From Vicinamibacterales bacterium (lineage in GTDB: Bacteria; Acidobacteriota; Vicinamibacteria; Vicinamibacterales; UBA8438), in NCBI GenBank assembly GCA_937766455.1, contig CALLXD010000034.1, forward strand, positions 39,354 through 103,353: DNA of 64,000 nt. The letters are read 5' to 3'. Shown here piece after piece: positions 28,443-36,707 of this stretch. The notes beneath the pieces were generated by a model. It ran no database searches. It saw only the letters and a list, made by a program, of their open reading frames with translations, and had not been told where the DNA came from. Position numbers and translations under genes: made by a program. The stretch's first letter is position 1, and each line of letters starts with the position of its first letter.

Positions 28443-30644
28443 CTAGGGTGCGCGCTCAGACTGCGGCGCAGAGGCACCGTGGCGCTGATAGAGATAGGAC
28501 GCACCGACCAGCAAGAGCCCGAGTGCCAGGCTGCTGAGGATGCGGTAGATGGAGTCCAGCTGGGAGAAGTCGACGATGAACACCTTGACCACGGTGACGC
28601 CGAACACTGCAATGGCGAGATATCGGATCGGGGCGTAGTCCCGTTTGAATCCAGCCGCGGTGAGTGCGGCCGCGTATGCCCCCCACGTCGCGGACAGCAT
28701 CATCTGGCGGATGAACTCCGCGCTCGCGCCAAAACGCAGGCTGCTCGCCCGGAGTTCCCAGAAGGCGTGAATCTCCGTCGACAGCGTGACGAGCATCAGC
28801 ACATTCGCGGTGATCACGGCTGTCGCCAACGCGCCACCGTACTCGCGGTGCTCTGCCGTATCAGACTGGGCGTGCAGCCAGGCGATCGCACTGAGCCCGC
28901 CCACGACGAAGAATCCCAGCAAGGCCCGACGGTTCAGGATGACGGCGTAGGCAGCCGGGACAGGGTCGAATTGCAGCTCGAGGAGCCGAGTGATGGCGGC
29001 GGCGAGCAGCACAGCGCCGACGCCGCGCAGCCAACTGCGCCGTTCACGGAGCCCGACCCAGACCATGCCGGCCCCCTGTGTGGTCAGGAGCATGGGGGGC
29101 CACGCACCGTCCAGCCAGATGGCCATTGCGCTGACGGCCAGCGTAGTCGCGACGACGATGATGTGTCTGGCCGCGCGTGGGTCAAGTCGCCGCATGACCA
29201 CGCTCAACGCCGCGTAGGCGGCGGCGAGGAGAGCCGCGACCACTCCTGTCAGCGCGTATCGCGATGGCGCGAGCACCGCGTGTAGCCCGACGAAGAGGCC
29301 AAGACCGGTCGCAGGAACGAGGAGGATGTCTGCCGCTGGCAACCTGGCGCGCACCCGCCGGACGAGCTCGACCTGCGCCGCGACGTGTATGCCGGCAATG
29401 GCGAGCCAGCTGACCGAGGCCGGCACCAGCCAGGATTCGTCTGGTCGACTGTCGGCCCATCCGAAGAGCGGTATGGCCGCGGCGGCCCACAAGACCAGGC
29501 GGGTCCAGGTGCCGTCTCGGCGGACTGAGAGGATCACGCCCACGCCGGTCGCAATAATCAGGTAGACCAGGAAGGCCAGCCGGTGCGGCGTCAGTACCAC
29601 GAGCGAGGCCACGTGATACCACGCCGGCGTGGTCCAGAGCGCCAGACTGACCCATCTCGCGTTGGGAAGGGACGATCGGCGCATGAGGTGCCGCATCCAC
29701 AGAAACAGTGCCGCGTAGCCAGTGAAGAAGAGTTCGGCCGTCAGATACGCGCCCGGCGGCGAGAGGCGGCCATGCCAGATCGGGACGGTCAGCCCGGTGA
29801 GCAAGAAGCTCAGCAGGGTCACCGACGGCCAGTCGCGGCGGTGCGCCAGATACGCGGTCGCGCCGATGAGCAAGGCGGTGTAGCTGAAGAGTCGGACGGC
29901 GCTGTCGGCCTCACCGCCGACCAGGAACGGTGTGCTGAAACCGCCTAGCACGGCGACGGTCGCCAGGGAGGGCGACCTGAGACGGTCTGCCTGGAGCGCG
30001 GCCAGTCCGGTGACCGCGACCAGGAGTCCGAACCCGACTGCCGGGTCCAGCAGACCGTACAGGTTCAGGGCCGCGTACACCGTGACATACCAGATGGCGA
30101 TACCACCTCCGACGAGCGTCGTGCCGAATCGGGCGTGGCCGGCCGTGACCGCGCGACGGCCGGCGACAAAGACGAGGAAGCCGGCCAGAGCCCCGAACGT
30201 GACTCGGAGCGGCTCGGTCATCCACTGATTCACGAATGCGTACCGGATGAACAGGCCGACGCCGATGACCAAGGCTGCGACCCCGATATACAGCATCCAT
30301 CGCGTGCCGATGCGCGTTTCGAGCCGCGCTGCGGTCGTGTCGACAGCGGCCGTCCTCGGTGCGTTGGGTTGCGGGGCGACTTTCGGGGCGGGCCGCGGAT
30401 GAGCTGCGGTCGGCGGCTTGGGCGCGGACGCCGACGCCGACGCAGCCTGCGGGCTCACGGCATTCACGTCTTCTGTGGCTCCGGCAGGCTGAGTCCCGCG
30501 CAGCTGGGCCTCCAGCGCCTCGACCCGGCGCTCGAGGTGAGACACCGCCTCGCGAGCCGCGGCCGCGCGGGCGAGCGAGACGAGCGGCAACACCACGGTC
30601 AGGAGGAGTCCGACGATGGCGGTGAGCAGGAATGCGAAAACCAC
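28443..30644 (-). CDS. DUF2339 multi-span membrane protein
   Basis: 733 residues. An N-terminal helix (LTAIVGLLLTVVLPLVSLA) is followed by a short coiled coil (AVSHLERRVEALEAQLRG), an Ala/Pro-rich linker (residues 60-110) and about 20 membrane helices. TRIGTRWMLYIGVAALVIGVGLFIRYAFVNQW is the hallmark first segment of DUF2339. The C-terminus ends SIYRILSSLALGLLLVGASYLYQRH, also typical. Function is unknown in the family. It lies 11 bases upstream of the transporter gene and 5 bases after the next membrane gene, so all belong to one minus-strand operon. Confidence 0.85.
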   Translation of the reverse strand: MVFAFLLTAIVGLLLTVVLPLVSLARAAAAREAVSHLERRVEALEAQLRGTQPAGATEDVNAVSPQAASASASAPKPPTAAHPRPAPKVAPQPNAPRTAAVDTTAARLETRIGTRWMLYIGVAALVIGVGLFIRYAFVNQWMTEPLRVTFGALAGFLVFVAGRRAVTAGHARFGTTLVGGGIAIWYVTVYAALNLYGLLDPAVGFGLLVAVTGLAALQADRLRSPSLATVAVLGGFSTPFLVGGEADSAVRLFSYTALLIGATAYLAHRRDWPSVTLLSFLLTGLTVPIWHGRLSPPGAYLTAELFFTGYAALFLWMRHLMRRSSLPNARWVSLALWTTPAWYHVASLVVLTPHRLAFLVYLIIATGVGVILSVRRDGTWTRLVLWAAAAIPLFGWADSRPDESWLVPASVSWLAIAGIHVAAQVELVRRVRARLPAADILLVPATGLGLFVGLHAVLAPSRYALTGVVAALLAAAYAALSVVMRRLDPRAARHIIVVATTLAVSAMAIWLDGAWPPMLLTTQGAGMVWVGLRERRSWLRGVGAVLLAAAITRLLELQFDPVPAAYAVILNRRALLGFFVVGGLSAIAWLHAQSDTAEHREYGGALATAVITANVLMLVTLSTEIHAFWELRASSLRFGASAEFIRQMMLSATWGAYAAALTAAGFKRDYAPIRYLAIAVFGVTVVKVFIVDFSQLDSIYRILSSLALGLLLVGASYLYQRHGASAPQSERAP

Positions 30645-30649
30645 TCCGG

Positions 30650-31639
30650 CTACCCCAGTCTTCCGAGCGCGTCGGCGGTCGCCGACTCAGGCCACACTGG
30701 CGTGGGGGCCGCCACGTAGCCCGCGTGCGCCAGTTGGCTTTGGAAGTAGCTGATTTCCGTTGCGTAGAACAGCAGTCGGCCGGCGCAACGCGCGATCAGT
30801 CCGATGAGCGCCGCGACCAGAGTCAGCCAGCTGGCGCCCTGTGTCATGACCAGCAACGGCGTGACCGCGACTGCGGCCAGAACCAGGCTGTCGTTCGCGA
30901 CATACAGGCCGACGCAGACGAGCGGGCGCCGTCGCACGAACCGCCAGCCGGCCAGGAGGGCCCCGACGACGCTGCGCCGGTCTTCGACGACGGCACGGAC
31001 CCGCGCATAGTCGAAGACGAGACCGACGAATCCAAGCAGGGTGCCGAAGATCACATACAGCGCGGCCCGTACCGCACCCTGTCCGGTCGGCGACACGTTT
31101 CCTGCGAGCCACGGGAGCAGGCGGTCAAAGAGTACGTCTTGAACCGGGCCGAGCAGCACGCTGTATGTCACCACGGCAAGGAGGCCGAGCCGAACCAGGC
31201 GGAACCCGTAGAGCCCGCAGGCGGCGAAGAAGCCGACCGCGCGGGTCGGTCGGCCACGCGCGAAACGATCCAGGATGCCGCCCGACAGGAATGTCCAGAG
31301 CAGCAAGAAGCCGCCCAACAGATACGCAGCCAGGAGCGGGTGGGGCGGGTGGGCCGCGGGGGCGTGTACGGCCAGGCCCACGAACTGTGCGGCGCATCCG
31401 GGGAGTGACGTTTCGAACGCGCGTGTCACCCCAAGGGTCGGTGCCGCGCATTGTCGCCACCACTGACCCGGGAGGGGCACGGGACTCTCCCCAACACCAG
31501 CGGAGGGGACACCTGTCTCGAGTCCCCCGTAGACAGGGAGCACCAGCGACAGAGTCAGTAGGGTGGCACCGGCCAGGATGACCGGGGCCCCGAAGACCCG
31601 CCGTGCGCCGTCCAGGAGGGAGGAAACGATCGGCATCAC
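30650..31639 (-). CDS. Polytopic membrane protein, unrecognised
   Basis: 329 residues with an N-terminal helix (VILAGATLLTLSLVLPVYGGL), a periplasmic loop of about 60 residues with three Cys (QWWRQCAAP, LPGCAAQFVG), then five or six further helices (LLAAYLLGGFLLLWTFLSGGILDRFARGRPTRAVGFFAACG; ALYVIFGTLLGFVGLVFDYARVRAVVEDRRS). The long cytoplasmic link with RAVVEDRRSVVGALLAGWRFVRRRP resembles membrane proteins annotated as glycerophosphoryl-diester-phosphodiesterase-like or DUF4013, but I do not recognise the family. It starts the operon with the DUF2339 and transporter genes. Confidence 0.6.
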   Translation of the reverse strand: MMPIVSSLLDGARRVFGAPVILAGATLLTLSLVLPVYGGLETGVPSAGVGESPVPLPGQWWRQCAAPTLGVTRAFETSLPGCAAQFVGLAVHAPAAHPPHPLLAAYLLGGFLLLWTFLSGGILDRFARGRPTRAVGFFAACGLYGFRLVRLGLLAVVTYSVLLGPVQDVLFDRLLPWLAGNVSPTGQGAVRAALYVIFGTLLGFVGLVFDYARVRAVVEDRRSVVGALLAGWRFVRRRPLVCVGLYVANDSLVLAAVAVTPLLVMTQGASWLTLVAALIGLIARCAGRLLFYATEISYFQSQLAHAGYVAAPTPVWPESATADALGRLG

Positions 31640-31714
31640 GCGGTTCCCGGGCTACGACCCAGGACGCCGACAGCCGGCCGTCGACACCCCTTCAACCTAT
31701 GCCTGCGCAGGGCC

Positions 31715-32035
31715 CTAGCGATAGTCGTCCCGCACCGGGTGGAAGACATCGATGATCCGGCACTCGGTCAACGCGCGCCCCGAGTGGGTCACGTTCGGCG
31801 GCACGACGGCCACCATCCCTGGACCGAGACGCTGGGTCTCGCCGCCAATCGTCAGCTCGAACTCTCCCGCCAACACGTGGGAGATCTGTTCGTGCAGATG
31901 TGCATGTTCCGGCAGCGTCGCCCCGGCCGCGACGGTCCAGTTGACCGAGGTCATCGTGGCCCCCGTGGAGAACCGTCCCACGAAGCCCTCCATCGGCTCG
32001 CGTAGGGGTTGATCAGCCGGCACGAAGAACGGCAC
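31715..32035 (-). CDS. Single-domain cupin protein
   Basis: 106 residues. The two cupin motifs are clear: PEHAHLHEQISHVLAGEFELTIG (two His and the Glu of motif 1) and PPNVTHSGRALTECRIIDVF (motif 2). A divalent metal site is therefore expected. GTG at 32035 is the likely start, four bases after the quinoprotein stop; the longer ORF from 32104 would overlap that gene. Small cupins of this type include sugar-binding and dioxygenase-like proteins; the activity cannot be assigned. Likely co-transcribed with the quinoprotein and cytochrome genes upstream. Confidence 0.75.
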   Translation of the reverse strand: MPFFVPADQPLREPMEGFVGRFSTGATMTSVNWTVAAGATLPEHAHLHEQISHVLAGEFELTIGGETQRLGPGMVAVVPPNVTHSGRALTECRIIDVFHPVRDDYR

Positions 32036-32039
32036 GTCG

Positions 32040-33683
32040 TCAGTCCTTGAGTCCGAAGGTGTAGACCACGTTGCCGGCCGCGATCGTAATGTACTGCTTG
32101 CCATCGACCGCGTAGCTCATCGGAGACGAGTGCACCAGACGGCCGACGTTCATGTGCCACAGTTCATCGCCGCTCACCGCGTCGAGTGCGAAGAAATAGC
32201 CGTCCACGCTGCCGCTGAACACGAGGTCACCCGCCGTGGCCATGATCCCCGCCGTCGAGCGCGGCTGAATCTCGAACTCCCATCGAAGGTCGCCCGTTTT
32301 GGGGTCGATTGCCCTGATGGCGCTCTGATAGTCATCGATCGGGCCGGGGCGCTGCCCGCCGCCGCCAGTGAACTGGTCACCCTCGACGTAGTCCTCGTCC
32401 CGTTTGTAGAAGGTGTCTTCCCCGTCATAGGCCTGCACGTAGAAGAGCTCCGTCCGTGGGCTGTAGGCGGGAGAGAACCAGTTGGTGCCGCCACCGATCG
32501 GCGGGGAGACGGTTACGCCTTCAGCGGTCGGAAACGTACCTGGAATACGGATTGGCCGACCGTTCGAATCGAGGCCCTCGGCCCAGGTCTGCTTGGCGAA
32601 CGGCTTCCCGACCAGGAACTCCCCGGTGACGCGATCAATGGTGTAGAAGAAGGCGTTGCGGTTCGCCCACATCATGACCTTGCGCATCTCCCCGTCCATC
32701 TCGAGATCCGCCAGAATCGGCACCTGGATGGCGTCCCAGTCGTGGACGTCGTGCGGGGTGAACTGGAAATACCATTCCAGCGCGCCGGTCTCGTGGTTCA
32801 GCGCCATGGCCGAATCGGAATACAGGTTGTCGCCCATGCGGACGTCGCCGTTCCAGTCCGGTCCCGGGTTGCCCGTGCCCCAGTAGACGAGATCCAGGTC
32901 CGGGTCGTAGGCACCCGTGATCCAGGTGGCCGAGCCGCCCGTGCGCCAGGAGTCGCCGGCCCACGTCTGGTTGTCCGGATGGTCCGGGCCGGGAATGGTG
33001 TCGGCACGCCACTCGAGCTCTCCGCTCTCGGCGTTGTACGAATCGATAAATCCGCGCACGCCGTACTCGCCACCCGCCATGCCGGTCACGACCTCGTCCT
33101 TGACGATCAACGGGGCCGCCGTCTTGCTGTAGCCAGCCCGGTAGTCGGCCAGTTCGTTGTCCCAGACCAGGTTGCCGGTGCGTGCGTCGATAGCCACGAG
33201 ATGGGCGTCGAGCGTGCTCATGTAGAGCGTGTCACCAAGAATGGCCACCCCACGGTTGTTCCGTCCGCAGCAGATGCGCAGGTCGTCCGGGAGGGGGTGG
33301 TTGTAGCGCCAGTACTGGCGACCGGTGGCGGCGTCGACCGCCACCACGTTGCTGGGCGCCTCGGTGATGAACATCACCCCGTCGACCACGACCGGTACCG
33401 TCTCCGCCCGGTCGAGCTGCGGAATCTGATACGCCCATTTCAACTCCAGGTCCCCGACATTCCGGTTGTGTACCTGGTCGAGACCGCTGAAGTGCTGGCT
33501 GTCGAGTGTGCCCGAGTACATCAGCCAGTTTTCCGGTTCGTCCTTCGCATTGAGCAACCGCTCCCACGTGACAGGGGAGAACGACGGCGTCGTGCCAGGC
33601 TGAGACTCGGTTTCCTGGCCAGAAGCGGGTGTGACGCCCGAGACGAACGCGCCGAGCGCGATGACAATAGCAAGCCGTTTCAT
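32040..33683 (-). CDS. PQQ-dependent alcohol dehydrogenase, methanol/ethanol type
   Basis: 547 residues with a signal peptide (AIVIALGAFVSGVTPASGQE) and an eight-bladed quinoprotein propeller (W-motifs such as DAATGRQYWRYNH, DARTGNLVWDNE, DPKTGDLRWEFE). It has the vicinal Cys pair seen in alcohol dehydrogenases (LRICCGRNN), the metal-ligand segment WGTGNPGPDW, and the catalytic region TPHDVHDWDAIQ. The DxD there carries an Asp two residues after the catalytic Asp, the mark associated with lanthanide-dependent enzymes. It oxidises primary alcohols in the periplasm. A dihaem cytochrome gene begins just upstream (2-base gap), the expected electron acceptor. Confidence 0.9.
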   Translation of the reverse strand: MKRLAIVIALGAFVSGVTPASGQETESQPGTTPSFSPVTWERLLNAKDEPENWLMYSGTLDSQHFSGLDQVHNRNVGDLELKWAYQIPQLDRAETVPVVVDGVMFITEAPSNVVAVDAATGRQYWRYNHPLPDDLRICCGRNNRGVAILGDTLYMSTLDAHLVAIDARTGNLVWDNELADYRAGYSKTAAPLIVKDEVVTGMAGGEYGVRGFIDSYNAESGELEWRADTIPGPDHPDNQTWAGDSWRTGGSATWITGAYDPDLDLVYWGTGNPGPDWNGDVRMGDNLYSDSAMALNHETGALEWYFQFTPHDVHDWDAIQVPILADLEMDGEMRKVMMWANRNAFFYTIDRVTGEFLVGKPFAKQTWAEGLDSNGRPIRIPGTFPTAEGVTVSPPIGGGTNWFSPAYSPRTELFYVQAYDGEDTFYKRDEDYVEGDQFTGGGGQRPGPIDDYQSAIRAIDPKTGDLRWEFEIQPRSTAGIMATAGDLVFSGSVDGYFFALDAVSGDELWHMNVGRLVHSSPMSYAVDGKQYITIAAGNVVYTFGLKD

Positions 33684-33685
33684 GA

Positions 33686-34495
33686 TCAGCTTTCCTCCCG
33701 TCCAAGCGAAAACAGATATGCCACCAGGTCGTCAACTTCGGCATCGGTCAGCACGCCGTCGACGCTGGGCATGGTCGAGGTCTTCACGCGGTCATAGGAG
33801 CGCACGTCGCTCTTTGAAAATGACCACAGGTCCTCGTTGTCGTCCATCAGCCGCATGGAGAACGTGTCCTCGTTCATCCGGAGGCCCTCGACGAGTGACC
33901 CATCGACCTGGGTGACCCGAAGGGTCCACCACCGCGGGGTGACGTCTTCGTCCGGGGTGCGCAGGTCGCTCGCGAGCTCTTCCGGTTCCCGACGACTCCC
34001 GACTTGACTCAGGTCTGGGCCGCGCCGGCCGCCATCTCCGTTGACCATGTGGCAGCTGCTGCAGTTGCCTTTGCCGGCAAAGAGCTGCTGTCCGCTGGTG
34101 GCACTACCGGGTAGGTCGGCATCTGTGGTCTCGTTCAGCGAGTTCAGGTAACTCACGACCATCCACGTCGACTGGTCGGTCGACCGGCGGCTGATCCCGA
34201 CCATCTGCGTGTTGGGAATCCCTTCTCGCACAATCTTGAACAGTCCGGCGTCGGTGCTGGCACTGAACCCATTCGTCAGGTCGGGCCCCGATTCACCGCC
34301 GCCGCCATCACGTCCGTGGCAGCGACCGCACTGTTGCCTGAACACACGCTCGCCCATCCGAACATCGAGCGTGCCTGTAAACACGTTGTCCGCCGTCGGC
34401 TCTTCTCGCGGTTGCGCGAGCAGGTCGGCTGGGGTCGTCAACAGGGACAGTAACGCCACAAGCATCGGCGTCACCCATAGACTACGCATCGACAT
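33686..34495 (-). CDS. Dihaem c-type cytochrome, electron acceptor of the quinoprotein
   Basis: 269 residues, exported (LVALLSLLTTPADLLAQ). Two haem sites: CGRCHG near residue 56 and CSSCHM near residue 145, each with a downstream Met-containing segment (NTQMVGISRR; TSTMPSVDGVLTDAEVDDLVAYLFSL). Between the second haem and the last Met lies a 60-residue insert (VTPRWWTLRVTQVDGSLVEGLRMNEDTFSMRLMDDNEDLWSF) seen in PQQ-associated cytochromes. The same layout occurs at 62939-63802. It is the first gene of a three-gene set with the quinoprotein and cupin. Confidence 0.88.
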   Translation of the reverse strand: MSMRSLWVTPMLVALLSLLTTPADLLAQPREEPTADNVFTGTLDVRMGERVFRQQCGRCHGRDGGGGESGPDLTNGFSASTDAGLFKIVREGIPNTQMVGISRRSTDQSTWMVVSYLNSLNETTDADLPGSATSGQQLFAGKGNCSSCHMVNGDGGRRGPDLSQVGSRREPEELASDLRTPDEDVTPRWWTLRVTQVDGSLVEGLRMNEDTFSMRLMDDNEDLWSFSKSDVRSYDRVKTSTMPSVDGVLTDAEVDDLVAYLFSLGREES

Positions 34496-34560
34496 GGTGC
34501 CCTCCAGAGGATCGGGTATTGTTCACGCGCTGGCTGGCACCGGTCCACCGACCCACAGCC

Positions 34561-36303
34561 TCATGGCTGTTTCGGCGGAGCCGTTCCGGCGCCTGGACTG
34601 ATTCGAGCGACGATATCACGCGCCCGCCGCACGATGCCACGTTCGAACCGGCCAATAGCCCTGAACCGGTCGGCTCGCCGCTGCACCAGCTTCTTTGGTT
34701 TCAGGGCCGAGAGCTCGCCCAGGTGGTGGACAACCCGCTCGAGGATCTGCCGGGCTGCCGCATCGACGTCCCGGTGGGCGCCACCCGGCGGTTCCGGGAC
34801 GATGTCGTCGATGATCCCCAATTCCAAGAGGTCGTGCGACCGCAATTTCAGGGCGGGCAGCAGCTCCTCGCTCCGGGCGGCGTCATGCAACAAAATCGCG
34901 GCGGCGCCTTCCGGGGCAATCACCGAGTAGATGGCGTTTTCCTGCATCAGGATGACGTCCGCCAGGCCGAGCGCCAGCGCACCGCCGGAGCCGCCCTCCC
35001 CGATGACGACGTTGACGATGGGTACGCGGAGCTGCGCCAGCATCCCGAGGCATTCACCGAGCGCCAGCGCGATGCCGCGTCGTTCGGCCTCCATGCCGGG
35101 AAACGCGCCACGCGTATCCACCAGGGTCACCACCGGCAGGCCACATTTCTCTGCCAGGCGCATCAATCGTTGGGCTTTCCGGTAGCCCTCCGGCATCGGC
35201 ATCAGTTGGCCCGACTGGGCAATGACGACCACCGGGTGTCCCTGAAGACTGGCGATGCCGCCCGTGATGGCGGGATCGTCACCAAAACAGCGGTCGCCCC
35301 GCATCTGGCTGAACGACTGAAACACGCGCTGGACGTAGGCATCCGCGCGTGGCCGCGCCGCATTGCGCGCCAGCTCCAGGACCTCGACCGCGGTCCGCGT
35401 GGACTTGGGGGTCGGGGCGAGCTGGACGTGGGGCCAGGCGGTTTGGCGGCCGGGTGCGAGCTGGGAGACCATGACCGCGAGCCGGTTCCTCAGGAGAGGA
35501 CGCTCGATAATCATGTCGATCATCCCGTTCTTGATCACGGCTTCGGCCCGACGCTCCGCCTTCGGAATTTTCTCGTCGATCGTGCCTTCGACCACACGCG
35601 CGCCCACGAACCCGATCTGGGCTCCGGGTTCCCCGATGAGAATGTCGCCCAATGAGCCGAAACTGGCGAATGTGCCGCCGAAACTGGGGTTCGTCAGTAC
35701 AGATATGTAAGGGAGTCCCGCGGCCCGATGCTCGGAGACGGCAATGGCGGTCTTCGCCATTTGCATCAGCGCCAGCACCCCCTCCTGAATGCGGGCACCG
35801 CCGCTGGCAATAATCGAGACCACCGGTAGCTTGCGTCGCGTCGCGACATCGAATGCGCGAGCCACCTTCTCCCCGACCACTGAACCCATCGTGCCACCGA
35901 GAAAGTCGAATTCCAGGGAGACGAGCACCACCGGCCGCCCATCGAGCTGTGCCTCACCGGCGAGCGCCGCCTCCTGCATGCCAGTCCGACGCTCGGCCTC
36001 TCTGAGTCGGTCCCGGTATGGGCCGCTGACGCTGAACTCGAGCGGGTCGGTCGAGAAGAGGCGTTTGCCAATTTCGCGAAATGAGCCGCGGTCGGCCAAG
36101 TGGTCGATCCACTCCTGCGCGGCCAGCGGGCTGTGGTGACCACACCCCTCGCATACGCGCAGCTCCGCGGCGAATGCGGCGTCGTCGACCTCGTGGTTGC
36201 ACTTCCGACAGGTGTGGGTCGGTGGTGCGGGGGCGGACTCAATGGCGACAGTCTGTTCTGCTACGGACACGGCGGACCTCGTTTCGAGGAGCTCCCGCGA
36301 CAT
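34561..36303 (-). CDS. accDA: Acetyl-CoA carboxylase carboxyltransferase, beta-alpha fusion
   Basis: A single chain of about 580 residues carrying both carboxyltransferase halves. The N-terminal AccD part has the four-Cys zinc ribbon (CRKCNHEV ... RVCEGCGHHSP) and the crotonase-like motifs SIIASGGARIQEGVLALMQMAKT and GFVGARVVEGTI. The C-terminal AccA part has RPRADAYVQRVF, GVASLQGHPV-type binding segment, DTRGAFPGMEAERRGIALALGECL and VIGEGGSGGALALGLADVILMQENAIYSVIAPEG. In most bacteria these are two proteins. It transfers the carboxyl group from biotin to acetyl-CoA for fatty-acid synthesis. No accB/accC nearby. The start at 36303 is preferred over 36390 on family length. Confidence 0.9.
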   Translation of the reverse strand: MSRELLETRSAVSVAEQTVAIESAPAPPTHTCRKCNHEVDDAAFAAELRVCEGCGHHSPLAAQEWIDHLADRGSFREIGKRLFSTDPLEFSVSGPYRDRLREAERRTGMQEAALAGEAQLDGRPVVLVSLEFDFLGGTMGSVVGEKVARAFDVATRRKLPVVSIIASGGARIQEGVLALMQMAKTAIAVSEHRAAGLPYISVLTNPSFGGTFASFGSLGDILIGEPGAQIGFVGARVVEGTIDEKIPKAERRAEAVIKNGMIDMIIERPLLRNRLAVMVSQLAPGRQTAWPHVQLAPTPKSTRTAVEVLELARNAARPRADAYVQRVFQSFSQMRGDRCFGDDPAITGGIASLQGHPVVVIAQSGQLMPMPEGYRKAQRLMRLAEKCGLPVVTLVDTRGAFPGMEAERRGIALALGECLGMLAQLRVPIVNVVIGEGGSGGALALGLADVILMQENAIYSVIAPEGAAAILLHDAARSEELLPALKLRSHDLLELGIIDDIVPEPPGGAHRDVDAAARQILERVVHHLGELSALKPKKLVQRRADRFRAIGRFERGIVRRARDIVARISPGAGTAPPKQP

Positions 36304-36435
36304 GGCGGGAGAGGGAAACACAGCGGGATGGGACCCAGCCAGTGTTATCGGCCGAACGCCCCGATCAGACCAATCCAGCCTATCAGCCAAATCGCAGGCG
36401 ACAGCGGACGACGATGTAATAGTTGTGTAATCCGG

Positions 36436-36657
36436 TCAGTACAGCATCCGGGAGAGGAGCTGTAGCCCGATCAGCAGGATCATCGGCGAGAAGTCCAATC
36501 CGCCGACTGGGGGGACGAGCCGCCGGATCGGAGCCAACGCCGGTTCCGTGAGGGTATGGACAAATTGGGCAATGGGGTTGGACAGTGGCAGCCGCATCCA
36601 GGACATCACGACTGACACGAAGACAACGAGCGTGTAGAGCTCAATGATCTGGGCCAT
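36436..36657 (-). CDS. YggT-family small membrane protein
   Basis: 73 residues with two membrane helices (IELYTLVVFVSVVMSWMRL and LDFSPMILLIGLQLLSRMLY) joined by the conserved loop NPIAQFVHTLTEPALAPIRRLVPPVGG. This is one YggT unit; many homologues carry two. The family is linked to envelope integrity and, in some bacteria, cell division, but its biochemical role is unknown. It stands alone between the AccDA gene and a quinoprotein gene. Confidence 0.88.
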   Translation of the reverse strand: MAQIIELYTLVVFVSVVMSWMRLPLSNPIAQFVHTLTEPALAPIRRLVPPVGGLDFSPMILLIGLQLLSRMLY

Positions 36658-36707
36658 GTCTCATCTCAGGGTTCGTGGCAGAGCCCTCATGTAAACGGTG
36701 CCGGCCG

